Below, in pieces: positions 17,959-26,136 of a DNA stretch of 43,455 nt. Location: positions 1-43,455 of the forward strand of contig JANYAU010000008.1 of NCBI GenBank assembly GCA_025361165.1. The letters run 5' to 3'. The notes below the pieces were generated by a model that did not search any database, was not told the origin of the DNA, and saw nothing but the letters and a program-made list of their open reading frames with translations. Made by a program: the position numbers and the translations under genes. The stretch comes from Betaproteobacteria bacterium (GTDB taxonomy: Bacteria; Pseudomonadota; Gammaproteobacteria; Burkholderiales; Thiobacteraceae). The stretch's first letter is position 1. The number at the start of each line of letters is the position of its first letter.

Positions 17959-18867
17959 GTGACGAAGTCACACAGACCCAGCGCGAGTGTTCTGAAGGGC
18001 CAGGTCGTCGCCGCGCATGGCAAGCACTGCCAGGTTGAGCTGGCCGATGGCCAACGTATTTCCTGCGTCACCCGCGGCAAAAAAACCGGCACCGCCTGTG
18101 GCGATCGCGTCGAGATCGCGCTGACGGCCGACGATCAAGGCGTGATCGAACGTATCGCACCGCGTACCGCGCTACTCTACCGCTCCGATCTATACCGCGA
18201 AAAAATAATCGCCGCCAATGTCGATCAGATCGTGGTCGTGGTCGCGGCGGTGCCGAGCTTCTACGAAGAGCTTATCAATCGCTGCTTGGTCGCCGCTGAG
18301 ACCGCTGGCATTCGCGCGCTGATCGTGCTGAATAAAACCGACTTGCCCGAAACCGCCGCAGCGCGCGAGACGCTCGCCTTGTACGAAACCCTGGGGTATC
18401 CGCTGCTGCCGCTGTGCGCGAAACAAGATGTGGCGCCGCTCAAAGATCACCTCCTGCATCGCACCAGCGTACTGGTCGGGCAATCCGGCATGGGCAAGTC
18501 CACGCTCATCAACGCGCTGTTGCCGGATGCCCACATCCGCGAAGGCGATATCTCCGTGGCGCTGGATTCCGGCAAGCACACCACCACCCAAGCCACGCTC
18601 TATCACCTGGATCGCGACAGCCACATCATCGATTCACCGGGCTTGCAAGAATTTGGCCTGCATCACGTGCAAGCGGAAGACATCGCGCAGGCCTTTATCG
18701 AATTCCGTCCCTATCTTGGGCAATGCCGTTTCCACAACTGCCGCCACTTAGTCGAACCGGGCTGCGCCTTGGATACGGCCGCACAATCGGGCGCGATTAG
18801 CCCGCGCCGCCTCAAGGTGTACCGCGCATTAACGCAAGAAAAATTGCGCGCGCCGCGCATCTACTGA
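17959..18867 (+). CDS. rsgA: Ribosome small subunit-dependent GTPase A
   Basis: A late 30S assembly factor. The 302-residue product has the N-terminal OB fold and a circularly permuted GTPase: NKTD (G4, 125-128) comes before GQSGMGKST (G1, 174-182) and DSPG (G3, 225-228). A C-terminal zinc site follows with C256, C261, H263 and C269. The start is GTG 17959. The G1 motif contains Met where many homologues have Val, which is a common variant. Confidence 0.96.
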   Translation: MTKSHRPSASVLKGQVVAAHGKHCQVELADGQRISCVTRGKKTGTACGDRVEIALTADDQGVIERIAPRTALLYRSDLYREKIIAANVDQIVVVVAAVPSFYEELINRCLVAAETAGIRALIVLNKTDLPETAAARETLALYETLGYPLLPLCAKQDVAPLKDHLLHRTSVLVGQSGMGKSTLINALLPDAHIREGDISVALDSGKHTTTQATLYHLDRDSHIIDSPGLQEFGLHHVQAEDIAQAFIEFRPYLGQCRFHNCRHLVEPGCALDTAAQSGAISPRRLKVYRALTQEKLRAPRIY

Positions 18868-18915
18868 CCATGTTATATTTCCGCCTATAAGCCGTATCCT
18901 ACGCGAAATCTTTTC

Positions 18916-19848
18916 ATGACCGATCACACCAATCCCCTGCAAGCCACGCTGAATCAAGCGGTAGAACAGGCATCGCAAATCATCCTGGGCAAGGAACACC
19001 AAATCCGACTCGCGCTCGCCTGCCTGCTGGCGCATGGCCATTTGCTGATCGAAGACCTGCCCGGCATGGGTAAAACTACTCTCGCACATGTGCTGGCGCA
19101 AACCCTCGGCTTGCAATTCCACCGCATCCAATTCACCAGCGATCTGCTGCCGGCGGATATTCTCGGCGTCTCGGTGTACGACCGCGAGCGTAACGGCTTC
19201 GTGTTTCATCCCGGCCCGATCTTCGCCCAAGTGATACTCGCCGATGAAGTGAATCGCGCCACGCCCAAGGCGCAAAGCGCGCTGCTGGAGGCGATGGAAG
19301 AACACCAAGTCACCGTGGAAGGCGAAACGCGCAAATTGCCGGAACCGTTCTTCGTTATCGCAACGCAAAATCCGGCACATCAAGTCGGCACTTTCCCCTT
19401 ACCGGAATCACAGCTCGACCGCTTTTTGATGCGCATCGAACTCGGCTATCCCGAGCGCCAAGCCGAGCGCGCCTTACTCACCGGTGTAGACCGGCGCGAC
19501 CTACTAGCGCGACTCGCCCCGCTGTTAGCGCCGCAAAGCATCGCCGTGCTGCAACGCGAAGTGGCCAGCATCCACATCGCCGATGCCCTAGTGGATTACG
19601 TGCAAGCGCTGATTGCCGCCACGCGTCACCCCGCGCGCTTCACGTTCGGGCTTTCCCCACGCGCCGGCATTGGCCTCATCCGCGCCGCTCAGGCCTGGGC
19701 CTTATTGCACGGCCGGCGCCAAGTAGTGCCGGAAGATGTGCAAGCCGTGTTCGTCGCCGTCGCCGGCCATCGCTTGCGCCCGGCAGGCGGTAACGAATCT
19801 GGTACTGCTGCCGCACAGTCACTGCTGACGTCTATCGCGATTCCCTGA
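18916..19848 (+). CDS. MoxR-type AAA+ ATPase
   Basis: A 310-residue MoxR family ATPase with Walker A PGMGKTT (49-55), Walker B LADEVNRA (108-115), the sensor 1 segment IATQNP and a C-terminal AAA lid. MoxR proteins act as chaperones that load metal or cofactor into partner proteins, normally with a VWA or DUF58 protein encoded next to them. No DUF58, VWA or transglutaminase gene follows here; the next gene is convergent. It is therefore either a solitary MoxR or has lost its usual operon partners. Confidence 0.93.
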   Translation: MTDHTNPLQATLNQAVEQASQIILGKEHQIRLALACLLAHGHLLIEDLPGMGKTTLAHVLAQTLGLQFHRIQFTSDLLPADILGVSVYDRERNGFVFHPGPIFAQVILADEVNRATPKAQSALLEAMEEHQVTVEGETRKLPEPFFVIATQNPAHQVGTFPLPESQLDRFLMRIELGYPERQAERALLTGVDRRDLLARLAPLLAPQSIAVLQREVASIHIADALVDYVQALIAATRHPARFTFGLSPRAGIGLIRAAQAWALLHGRRQVVPEDVQAVFVAVAGHRLRPAGGNESGTAAAQSLLTSIAIP

Positions 19849-19888
19849 CTGGAAAAGAGATATCCTGGTCTTGCTTCTCTAAATAGAC

Positions 19889-20617
19889 TCAGAAGCGCGT
19901 TGTAATTGACACCCACGCATCGGGCAGCCGCTGGGTGACTTGTGCTTCTAGCCATTTGTCGGCCCCCAGGAGGATCGCAATGCCGACGAGAAGAATCAGC
20001 CACGCGAAACCCTGCTTCAATTTGCCAATATGTGCCAGAACCCAATCACGCGAGCGCGCGAAGCCGGCGCGGGTTGCGTAGGCGATGGCGACTAAGGGTA
20101 TCGCCGCACCGAGGCCGAACATACCGAGAATAACAGCGCCCTCCGCTGCGCTACCTTTGGTCGCAACCAGTGCCAGCGCCGAGGCGAGCAAGGGACCCGA
20201 GCATGGGCTCCAAACCATGCCTAACAGCGCACCCAGCACAAACGCGCCGGCGAGGGATCCGCCTTCGACGCGGCTCGAAGCTTGGTTGGCAAAACCGGCG
20301 AGCGGTGTCATCAGTTGGGTGAAGCGGTTGTTGAGCGCGGGCACCAACATGACGACGCCGAATGCGATCAACAACACCGCACCTGCGATGCGGATGGTAT
20401 CGCTGTCGATACCGAGCGCCGCGCCCAGCGCGCCGACCAATATGCCCATGAGTGCGAACGCGGTAACCATCCCCGCTCCCATTGCGACCGGCGCCAGCCG
20501 GTTGCCTTGCATTGCGCCGCCGACCACGAGTGGCAGTATCGGAAACACACAAGGGGATAAGGTGGTGAGGCTGCCGGCCGCCATGCTGAGGCCGAGTTGT
20601 GCAATGCCGATGCTCAT
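19889..20617 (-). CDS. CcdA/DsbD-type thiol-electron transporter
   Basis: A 242-residue inner-membrane protein with six predicted helices that passes reducing equivalents from cytoplasmic thioredoxin to the periplasm. The two required Cys are in SPCVFP (C23) and WSPCSGP (about C143), each at the start of a three-helix half. ATG 20617 is chosen because GAGGAGA lies about 8 bp upstream and the conserved N terminus begins there; a longer frame upstream is not supported. It follows the thioredoxin-like gene by 28 bp, so the two are probably co-transcribed and work together. Confidence 0.88.
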   Translation of the reverse strand: MSIGIAQLGLSMAAGSLTTLSPCVFPILPLVVGGAMQGNRLAPVAMGAGMVTAFALMGILVGALGAALGIDSDTIRIAGAVLLIAFGVVMLVPALNNRFTQLMTPLAGFANQASSRVEGGSLAGAFVLGALLGMVWSPCSGPLLASALALVATKGSAAEGAVILGMFGLGAAIPLVAIAYATRAGFARSRDWVLAHIGKLKQGFAWLILLVGIAILLGADKWLEAQVTQRLPDAWVSITTRF

Positions 20618-20645
20618 AGCGGAAATCTCCTCGCAGGCCGAGCCG

Positions 20646-21026
20646 TTATAGCGCCGACACCAGAACGGCGCGAATCTTATCAGCTTGACTTTCGCCCGCC
20701 AGACGCCCGGTCTCATGCCGGCCCTTAAAGGCGATAATCGTTGATTGGGTGTAAACGCTAAACTGTTTCCGCAGCGACTTTTCCTTATCGTAATTCACGA
20801 CGAAGACGGTCACATTCAACTTCGGATCCGCTTTGAGTGCTTCGAGCACTTGCGATTGGGCGCGGCACACTGGACACCAATCGGCGTGGAAATGCAGCGC
20901 ATAGGATTTGCCGGACTGTTGCGCCTGGGCCAGCGCTGCGGGCGTATAGGGAGTGATTTCCAGAGCATAGGCGGAAGCCGCTGTCAGGAAGGAAAACAGA
21001 ACGAATAGCGTACGGACAAGCTTCAT
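20646..21026 (-). CDS. Periplasmic thioredoxin-like protein
   Basis: A 126-residue protein with a signal peptide (cleavage near residue 21) and a thioredoxin fold carrying the redox motif ADWCPVC (C51 and C54). It lacks the classic cis-Pro context, with only a TQSTIIAF segment there. Its position immediately upstream of the CcdA-like gene suggests that CcdA keeps its cysteines reduced in the periplasm, for cytochrome c maturation or envelope repair. The partner is not visible from sequence. Confidence 0.88.
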   Translation of the reverse strand: MKLVRTLFVLFSFLTAASAYALEITPYTPAALAQAQQSGKSYALHFHADWCPVCRAQSQVLEALKADPKLNVTVFVVNYDKEKSLRKQFSVYTQSTIIAFKGRHETGRLAGESQADKIRAVLVSAL

Positions 21027-21165
21027 GATTTCTCCACATAAATGAGTTTACATAGGGAGTAGTCGCGGTAGCAGTGGGATCCTTACATCTGGCGCCTGGA
21101 ATTTACTTCTGGTGTAGCCGGCCGGCGAAACCGTGCTGGCGAAAAAACACTCTGGCGGGCGCACG

Positions 21166-21192
21166 CAAAAAAACCCTCGGACGAGCCGAGGG
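21166..21192 (-). terminator. Rho-independent terminator of the PRC-barrel gene
   Basis: Read on the minus strand, a 7-bp GC stem (CCCTCGG/CCGAGGG, 5-base loop, 21174-21192) is followed by an uninterrupted run of T (the A tract at 21167-21173 on the plus strand). It lies 37 bp after the PRC-barrel stop codon. Confidence 0.85.
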
Positions 21193-21228
21193 AAAGTCCA
21201 CGCAGGGGGGGCGTGGCAGGGAAGAACG

Positions 21229-21669
21229 TTAATGTCTTGTATCCGGGGTGCGGTCCGAGTACCACTTGGTTCCATAATAAGCATGAATTTTCTCGGCCCA
21301 GCTTCGGTCAGCCATGTCAGGCCATTTATCCTTATCGAATCCAGGGGCATCTTTGAGGCTTTCTTTATCCACATTCAATACAAAACGTTTGTTCTCGGTA
21401 TCCAGGGTCAAGGCATCCCAAGGCACGGCAAACAACTTTTCGCCCATCCCGAGAAAGCCGCCGAAGGCAAGCACCGCATAGCTCACTTTGCCGCTACGCA
21501 TGTCCAATATAATTTCCTTGATATCGCCTAAGTCCTGCTCTTGATGGTTATACACATCGTTACCGAGCAAAGTCCCGGCGCCCATCAGTTCGGGGCCGGG
21601 GCCCTCATCCTTATTCGAACCCATGCCGACTTTATACATACCGTAAGTGTCACGCTCTTCATAGTTCAT
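21229..21669 (-). CDS. PRC-barrel domain protein
   Basis: A 146-residue cytoplasmic protein. The PRC-barrel fold runs from about residue 30 to 100; the LMGAGTLLGNDVYNHQEQDL and MRSGKVSYAVLAFGGFLGMG segments are typical. Such proteins are commonly found among stress and osmotic response genes of proteobacteria. Three consecutive ATGs occur at 21675, 21672 and 21669; the last is preferred because AGGAG is then 6 bp away. It is the first gene upstream of the terminator at 21166. The function is not established. Confidence 0.85.
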   Translation of the reverse strand: MNYEERDTYGMYKVGMGSNKDEGPGPELMGAGTLLGNDVYNHQEQDLGDIKEIILDMRSGKVSYAVLAFGGFLGMGEKLFAVPWDALTLDTENKRFVLNVDKESLKDAPGFDKDKWPDMADRSWAEKIHAYYGTKWYSDRTPDTRH

Positions 21670-21773
21670 CATCATCTCCTGAAAAAATCGGGTTAAGAAC
21701 AAGCGTTAAGGTCAGAATAATTTTTGTCTTCGGTGGATGGCTAGCCAATTTTTTGCACTAAGCATTTCACAAG

Positions 21774-22022
21774 TCACGACAGTATAAAAACCGGACTTGC
21801 CGCCACCGTCTCCCTGATTTTCGTGTGACGCACCAGTATCACGCGGGGCTTTTTTTGACCAATAGGCTTACTCGCGTCGTCTGGGGGATTCAATAAGTCT
21901 TTGGGTACGGCTGGGGTGGGGAAAACAACGGGTACGGGTGAGGTATGAGTAGTGACCCGCTTGTCGCAGGCACCCAATCCCAGCGCCGTAAAAAGCGTTG
22001 CCCATACTATCGAATAGTTCAT
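21774..22022 (-). CDS. Small lipoprotein, paralogue-like partner of the collagen-like lipoprotein
   Basis: An 82-residue predicted outer-membrane or periplasmic lipoprotein with lipobox LGLGAC (Cys19). The start ATG 22022 is preferred over an upstream in-frame TTG because AAGGTGG precedes it. The first 25 residues resemble the collagen-like lipoprotein encoded 160 bp upstream: both have MxYS followed by a hydrophobic run and a Cys-Asp/Glu-Lys start of the mature protein. The rest is proline-rich (PVPVVFPTPAVP) and then basic. No domain is recognised. Confidence 0.6.
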   Translation of the reverse strand: MNYSIVWATLFTALGLGACDKRVTTHTSPVPVVFPTPAVPKDLLNPPDDASKPIGQKKPRVILVRHTKIRETVAASPVFILS

Positions 22023-22142
22023 GTCCACCTTTCCCGTATCAACCATTTCTTAGCCAATAGAGAAAGCATAAATTGCGGGAATATCTGCTTCCGTACGGCA
22101 CCGTACATAATGCAATTTTTTGCGGGCACTTTTGAAGATACC

Positions 22143-22175
22143 CGATTCACTGTCGCAATCTTGGACAGTGAATCG
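22143..22175. repeat. Perfect 12-bp inverted repeat
   Basis: CGATTCACTGTC (22143-22154) and its exact reverse complement (22164-22175) surround a 9-base loop. It is 11 bp after the stop of the collagen-like lipoprotein gene. There is no T run on either strand, so it is either a factor-dependent transcript end or a protein-binding palindrome. Confidence 0.7.
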
Positions 22176-22185
22176 GCGCATTAAA

Positions 22186-22458
22186 CTATTTCGGCTGATC
22201 CGCCGGGGGCGGCACGATGACGACGGTACCGCCACCCGTATTCCCGGTATCTCCTTTAGCCCCACTATCACCGGGTGCGCCAGGATTACCCGGAGAACCG
22301 GGTGCACCAGGTGCGCCGGGATTACCGGGGGCCCCTGGAGGGCCGGGGGGGCCGGGCACGATGGTAGGCGTGGACGGAACATTCACTACTGTGGGTTTTT
22401 CACATGCCGCTAAACCCAATACCGCCAACAACGCTAAGAACCACGATGAATATTTCAT
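22186..22458 (-). CDS. Collagen-like repeat lipoprotein
   Basis: A 90-residue lipoprotein. Lipobox LGLAAC places the lipid on Cys19. After a short linker rich in Pro, Thr and Val, 14 consecutive Gly-X-Y triplets run from about 36 to 77, starting GPPGPPGAP and ending GDTGNTGGG; the tail is PPPADQPK. Gly-X-Y tracts of this kind can form a triple helix without hydroxyproline when Pro-rich. The start ATG 22458 is supported by AGGAG 7 bp upstream. The mature protein would be a membrane-tethered rod of unknown role. Confidence 0.8.
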   Translation of the reverse strand: MKYSSWFLALLAVLGLAACEKPTVVNVPSTPTIVPGPPGPPGAPGNPGAPGAPGSPGNPGAPGDSGAKGDTGNTGGGTVVIVPPPADQPK

Positions 22459-22632
22459 GCTGACACTCCTCAAAGTAATAGGAAAATCGGATCGCGTGGC
22501 ATCGCACGTTATTAACCCGATTACCTTACGATAAGCAGAAAGAGGAGTAACTTCTGTACGCTAGCGAACATGGGAGGTACTACGATCAGACCGAACTGGA
22601 GAGAATGGCGTAACGTGACCGTGACGCACGTT

Positions 22633-22669
22633 GCGCGTACCGCACAATATTTCTGCCGGCGGTACGCGC
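22633..22669. repeat. Perfect 10-bp inverted repeat
   Basis: GCGCGTACCG (22633-22642) pairs with CGGTACGCGC (22660-22669) across 17 bases. It lies just past the DUF3096 stop and may end that transcript, but no T run follows. Confidence 0.6.
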
Positions 22670-22679
22670 TAACGGGCGC

Positions 22680-22826
22680 TTAAATCCTGCCACCGCCGAA
22701 CAAGCCGATTAAACCGATGACAATCAAATAGATCGCGACAATGTAGTTAAGCAGGCGTGGGACAACCAAAATAAGGATGCCGGCGATCAGTGAGACCAAG
22801 GGAGCAAGGCTGATAGTCATATTCAT
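22680..22826 (-). CDS. DUF3096 small membrane peptide
   Basis: A 48-residue hydrophobic peptide. The segment LIAGILILVVPRLLNYIVAI with IYLIVIGLIGL is the DUF3096 consensus: two short membrane helices around the Pro-Arg turn. AAAGGAGAAC lies immediately before ATG 22826. Such peptides are widespread in proteobacteria next to stress genes and have no known function. The orientation matches the surrounding minus-strand genes. Confidence 0.85.
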   Translation of the reverse strand: MNMTISLAPLVSLIAGILILVVPRLLNYIVAIYLIVIGLIGLFGGGRI

Positions 22827-22966
22827 GGTGTTCTCCTTTTTATCTATCGATGGGGACTACTATGCGCACAGAAAACATTTCTGCAAGCATAACTCGTACG
22901 CTGCGCTCGCCATGCGGCACGAACGCTGCAATCTTTCGTCTTTTTGTCGTGTAACACCACTTGCAT

Positions 22967-24136
22967 CTATTCAACCGCCCAGTGTGGCGTCGCGATACCT
23001 TCACCCAAATCCGCCTCGACTAAGCGCCGGCGCACTTCCAACAGTTTTTCGATTAACGCCGGTTCGGCGCGCGCATAGGCATCAGCGTCAGGATTGCGTT
23101 TGACCACGACACCGAGCAGTTCGGTGATGGCGTTGCCTATCGAATTTTGGCTGATGGTGACGATGAGCTTGCCCTTGTCGTTGCGGTAGATCAGTTGCTT
23201 GAAAGCGGGCTGCCAGCGAATCGAATTGGCATACTTAGCGTCGGTGATGCAACGGTCGCGCACCATTTTCGCCGTCTTTAGAAAATCGTTATTGAATTGC
23301 AGTTTGGTTTCTACTAGCTCGGGGAAATTTATGTCGCGCGGCAGTGTAGCGTTGCGCGTCGACACCTGGGTAAAAAAGGTACGATAGAAATCGATGAAGC
23401 CCTTGAGTATGGTGTCGTATTCTTTCCAGAAGCCGATTTCTTTTAGTGCCTCTACTCCCCCCTGCACTTCCCAACTAGGCAAACCTTGCGGATAGCCGGT
23501 CAAGGCAATCTTGCAACTACCCTCTTGGCACGGCCGCAGGATTTGCAAATCGAGTTCGTCGAAAAAATGGCGATACACCTCGCGCATATAGGATTGGAAC
23601 AAGGAGTGCTGGCCGCCATCGGTGAGGTTGGGGTTATTGACATCGGCGAGCGGTGCATCGCGTAACTCGGCTTTATTGAAAACGATGAAGTGGTTGTGCA
23701 GCATGCGAATACTCGGCACGCCGGGCGAGGTGAGCGGCCAAGTCGCATCTAAACTCGCCTCGCCGGCCAGGACCAAAGTCTCGTCCGGATCGGGGTAGCG
23801 CTCGAGCATGTACTCGATGATGATCTGGTTCATCCGGTTCCAGACGTTTTTTACTTGCTCCGGTACTTGGGTACGGCGCACCGGACGACCAAGTGGATCG
23901 AGAATGCGTTGTGAAGTGTTATAGATGATCGAGGCATCGAACTCATTGCTGTGGCCAAGCGCCTTGCGGTAGAGCAGCAAACCCTCCGGGTTTTGCAGCA
24001 AACCGTTGTTGTGCACCAGGTCGTTAAGGTTCTCCGCGCTATTGAAAAATTCGTTCGCCTTCATCCCCTCCGGCACGTCGAGGGGTATTGGGCGAAACGG
24101 CGTGACAACTTCTCTTGGGCCAGATTGCATGGGCAT
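22967..24136 (-). CDS. Unrecognised 389-residue protein
   Basis: No family is recognised. The product is acidic to neutral, without signal peptide or membrane segments, so it is probably cytoplasmic. Visible points are an HNHF motif in IRMLHNHFIVFNKAEL (about 145-160), reminiscent of the His-x-His cores of HIT/GalT-like nucleotide-binding proteins but without the full motif; a Cys pair in LRPCQEGSCKIAL; and a hydrophobic aromatic stretch around FIDFYRTFFTQV. GAGGTG lies before ATG 24136. A perfect 14-bp hairpin (24160-24193) sits just upstream. The open frame is long and uninterrupted and has base use like its neighbours, so it is a real gene. Confidence 0.8.
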   Translation of the reverse strand: MPMQSGPREVVTPFRPIPLDVPEGMKANEFFNSAENLNDLVHNNGLLQNPEGLLLYRKALGHSNEFDASIIYNTSQRILDPLGRPVRRTQVPEQVKNVWNRMNQIIIEYMLERYPDPDETLVLAGEASLDATWPLTSPGVPSIRMLHNHFIVFNKAELRDAPLADVNNPNLTDGGQHSLFQSYMREVYRHFFDELDLQILRPCQEGSCKIALTGYPQGLPSWEVQGGVEALKEIGFWKEYDTILKGFIDFYRTFFTQVSTRNATLPRDINFPELVETKLQFNNDFLKTAKMVRDRCITDAKYANSIRWQPAFKQLIYRNDKGKLIVTISQNSIGNAITELLGVVVKRNPDADAYARAEPALIEKLLEVRRRLVEADLGEGIATPHWAVE

Positions 24137-24159
24137 TACACCTCAAAATATTTTTTATA

Positions 24160-24193
24160 GCGCTCAGGTTTACTCAAGCGTAAACCTGAGCGC
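24160..24193. repeat. Perfect 14-bp inverted repeat upstream of the 389-residue protein gene
   Basis: GCGCTCAGGTTTAC (24160-24173) and its exact complement (24180-24193) enclose a 6-base loop. On the minus strand it is followed by an AT-rich stretch (TATAAAAAAT) rather than a T run. It could end the aminopeptidase transcript (stop at 24257) or be a regulatory palindrome in the promoter of the next gene, for which the TATAAA would be the -10 region. Confidence 0.75.
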
Positions 24194-24256
24194 CTGGTCG
24201 GGATTAGGCATGGTAGCCGATCTGGTGTGGCAGAGAAACCACGAGCAGAACCCAGG

Positions 24257-25334
24257 CTAGCTGGCGCCGGCCTCTTTGCGCGCGTCTTTGGCTGCTGACT
24301 GCAGCATGGCGACGCGCTCGGGCGCCGATAGCTTGCTCAATTTTTTAACGGCAGCGTAAAACCGGCCCATATCGCCGTGCTGTTGTGCGAGCAAAGCCTG
24401 CAATGCGGGCACCAGTTGGGTGTAGGTGACAATCGAAGCTAGGTGGGCGTTGTTCAGTTGTAGCGCATGCCATCGGTCGGAGCGGCTGGCTCCGCCTGCG
24501 GCGGTTTGCAAGCGGGTAAGTTCTGCGCGCAGCTCGGTAAAGAGATGCACCTTGGCTGCACGTTTGTCCGTGTCGTTCACGCCTGAGGCATACACCGCCT
24601 CTAGCCTTCGTCGAATGTTGAGCACGATCTCGGTGAAGGCGATTTGTCTTTGCTGCGTCGCATCCCATGCGGCACGCTGCGCGGCCGTGCCATTGCGCTG
24701 CAACCAACGGCGTACGCCTTCCAATTCGACCACGGTAGCGAAGGATTCGTTGAAGGCGCTGTCGTCGCGCACATACATGACCTGATGCGCGAGTTCGTGA
24801 AATATCAGGCGTGCGAGTTCGGTTTCGGAATAGCCGATAAAAGTGTTGAGCACGGGATCATTGAACCAACCCAGGGTGGAGTAAGCGGGAACCCCGCCCA
24901 CGGAAACATCGTAGCCTTCGCGCCGAAGTTCTTGCGCAAAATTGTCCGCATCCGCTTTAGAGAAAAAGCCGCGATAGCTGACGCAACCCACGCCCACGAA
25001 GCACCATTTTTTCGGTTCGGTGGAAAATTCGGGCGCTACAAATACATTCCACACTACAAAGGGGCGTTTCAGATCAGCGTAGCGGGTATAGCTTTGGTTA
25101 TCGGGAAGCTGGAGTTCACGGCTGGCGAATGCGCGCAACGCGACGACTTTGGCCAGCGTGCGCTTCAAGCTTGGATCGGCGTTGGGGTCTTCGGTAATGG
25201 TGCTGATCGGCTGGGCGCGGCGTAGCAGTTCCATCTGGCCGCCCACCGCTTGGGAGATTGGCGCAGCCACCGAGCCAAGCAGTGAGCACCAGCGCAAACG
25301 CCAGCTTGAATGTGCGCGATAGGGACAGCGTCAC
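24257..25334 (-). pseudogene. Lipoprotein aminopeptidase (PF10023-type) with an apparent one-base frameshift
   Basis: The PF10023 aminopeptidase body is intact: YRGFFSKADADNFAQEL, GGVPAYSTLGWFNDP, the zinc motif HELAHQ and NESFATVVELEG. The N terminus lies in a different frame: GTG 25334 begins SLSRTFKLAFALVLTAWLGGC, a perfect lipoprotein signal. That GTG overlaps the preceding hydrolase stop (GTGA), which supports it as the true start. The switch needs one base to be skipped near the CCC at 25252-25254, after which QAVGGQMELLRRAQPI continues the family consensus. The shortened frame alone (25297 onward) has only TTG as start and no signal peptide. Either a recent mutation or a sequencing error. 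Confidence 0.72.
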
Positions 25335-25999
25335 AATGATTCCACTGGGCGCAAAAAATATCCATGCTGCAAAAAAGCGCATATCTGGCGCGCGAGCCCG
25401 GTGGATAACAGCATGCCGGAATGGCTTACTTTGAGGACGATGTGGTCCCTGGCATCCGGCACCCGCGTCTCCTCCACTGTTACCACGCCATCATTGGGCC
25501 GCGGTACGCCGCCGGTGAGTGTGCCCATTCCCACACTGCGGCAGCCCGCAATCACGCCCACCGCGTAGTGACCGGTGCGCGCCGGTGCCGTCCGGCCTAG
25601 CCACTGCGCCATGCTGTGCCCAATCAGCCAGCGCCCTAAGGCACGGCGCGCGAGCTTACTAGCCACGGCATTGTTGCGGTAAGGGCTCCCCGCGAGCACC
25701 ACGCGGCCGGTGCGCGGCTGCGGATAGTCTGCCAACATTTGCAGCACTAACAGGCCACCGAGACTATGGCCTACGAAATGGATGCGTGGGGCGGCAAGGC
25801 CCGCGACGAAACGCGACAGTTGCAGCGCATTTTGCGACAGCGAGTTGCGTACGGAAGGATAGGAAAAAACGACGGTACGAAAGCCACAGCGCCGCACCCG
25901 CAGCGCCAACAAAGCCATCGCCCAAGCAGGCATCCACAGACCATGCACCAGCACGACGGTTTCTTCGTCTTGCGTCACTGACACATTCACTCCATGCAA
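25331..25999 (-). CDS. Alpha/beta-hydrolase family protein
   Basis: A protein of up to 222 residues with the alpha/beta-hydrolase fold. HGLW (19-22) is the oxyanion segment, FVGHSLGG (75-82) carries the nucleophile Ser79, and a late NDGVVTVEE and HSGM give the Asp and His candidates. It resembles the PGAP1/lipase-like esterases of proteobacteria. No signal peptide is seen. The start is uncertain: TTG 25999 is the longest option and two in-frame GTGs follow within 15 bases. Its TGA overlaps the GTG of the aminopeptidase gene by 4 bp. The substrate is unknown. Confidence 0.82.
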   Translation of the reverse strand: MHGVNVSVTQDEETVVLVHGLWMPAWAMALLALRVRRCGFRTVVFSYPSVRNSLSQNALQLSRFVAGLAAPRIHFVGHSLGGLLVLQMLADYPQPRTGRVVLAGSPYRNNAVASKLARRALGRWLIGHSMAQWLGRTAPARTGHYAVGVIAGCRSVGMGTLTGGVPRPNDGVVTVEETRVPDARDHIVLKVSHSGMLLSTGLARQICAFLQHGYFLRPVESL

Positions 26000-26136
26000 C
26001 CCTGAGGGTGAATGAATATTATGCTCGTACCCGCACCGAGTGTGGGAAACTTAAGGCGAGAATACGTGCATCAGTACGCACACTTTGCATTCGTCCGCCC
26101 TTGACCGATTTGAAGCCAGCACAAGGAAGCAGCACT

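Noticed and set aside
22201-22360. CRISPR-like short repeats
   Set aside because: The repeating GGN pattern codes for Gly-X-Y triplets of the collagen-like protein.
25786-26136. N-terminal extension of slyX
   Set aside because: The frame is open, but it overlaps the opposite hydrolase gene and SlyX homologues begin at the downstream ATG.
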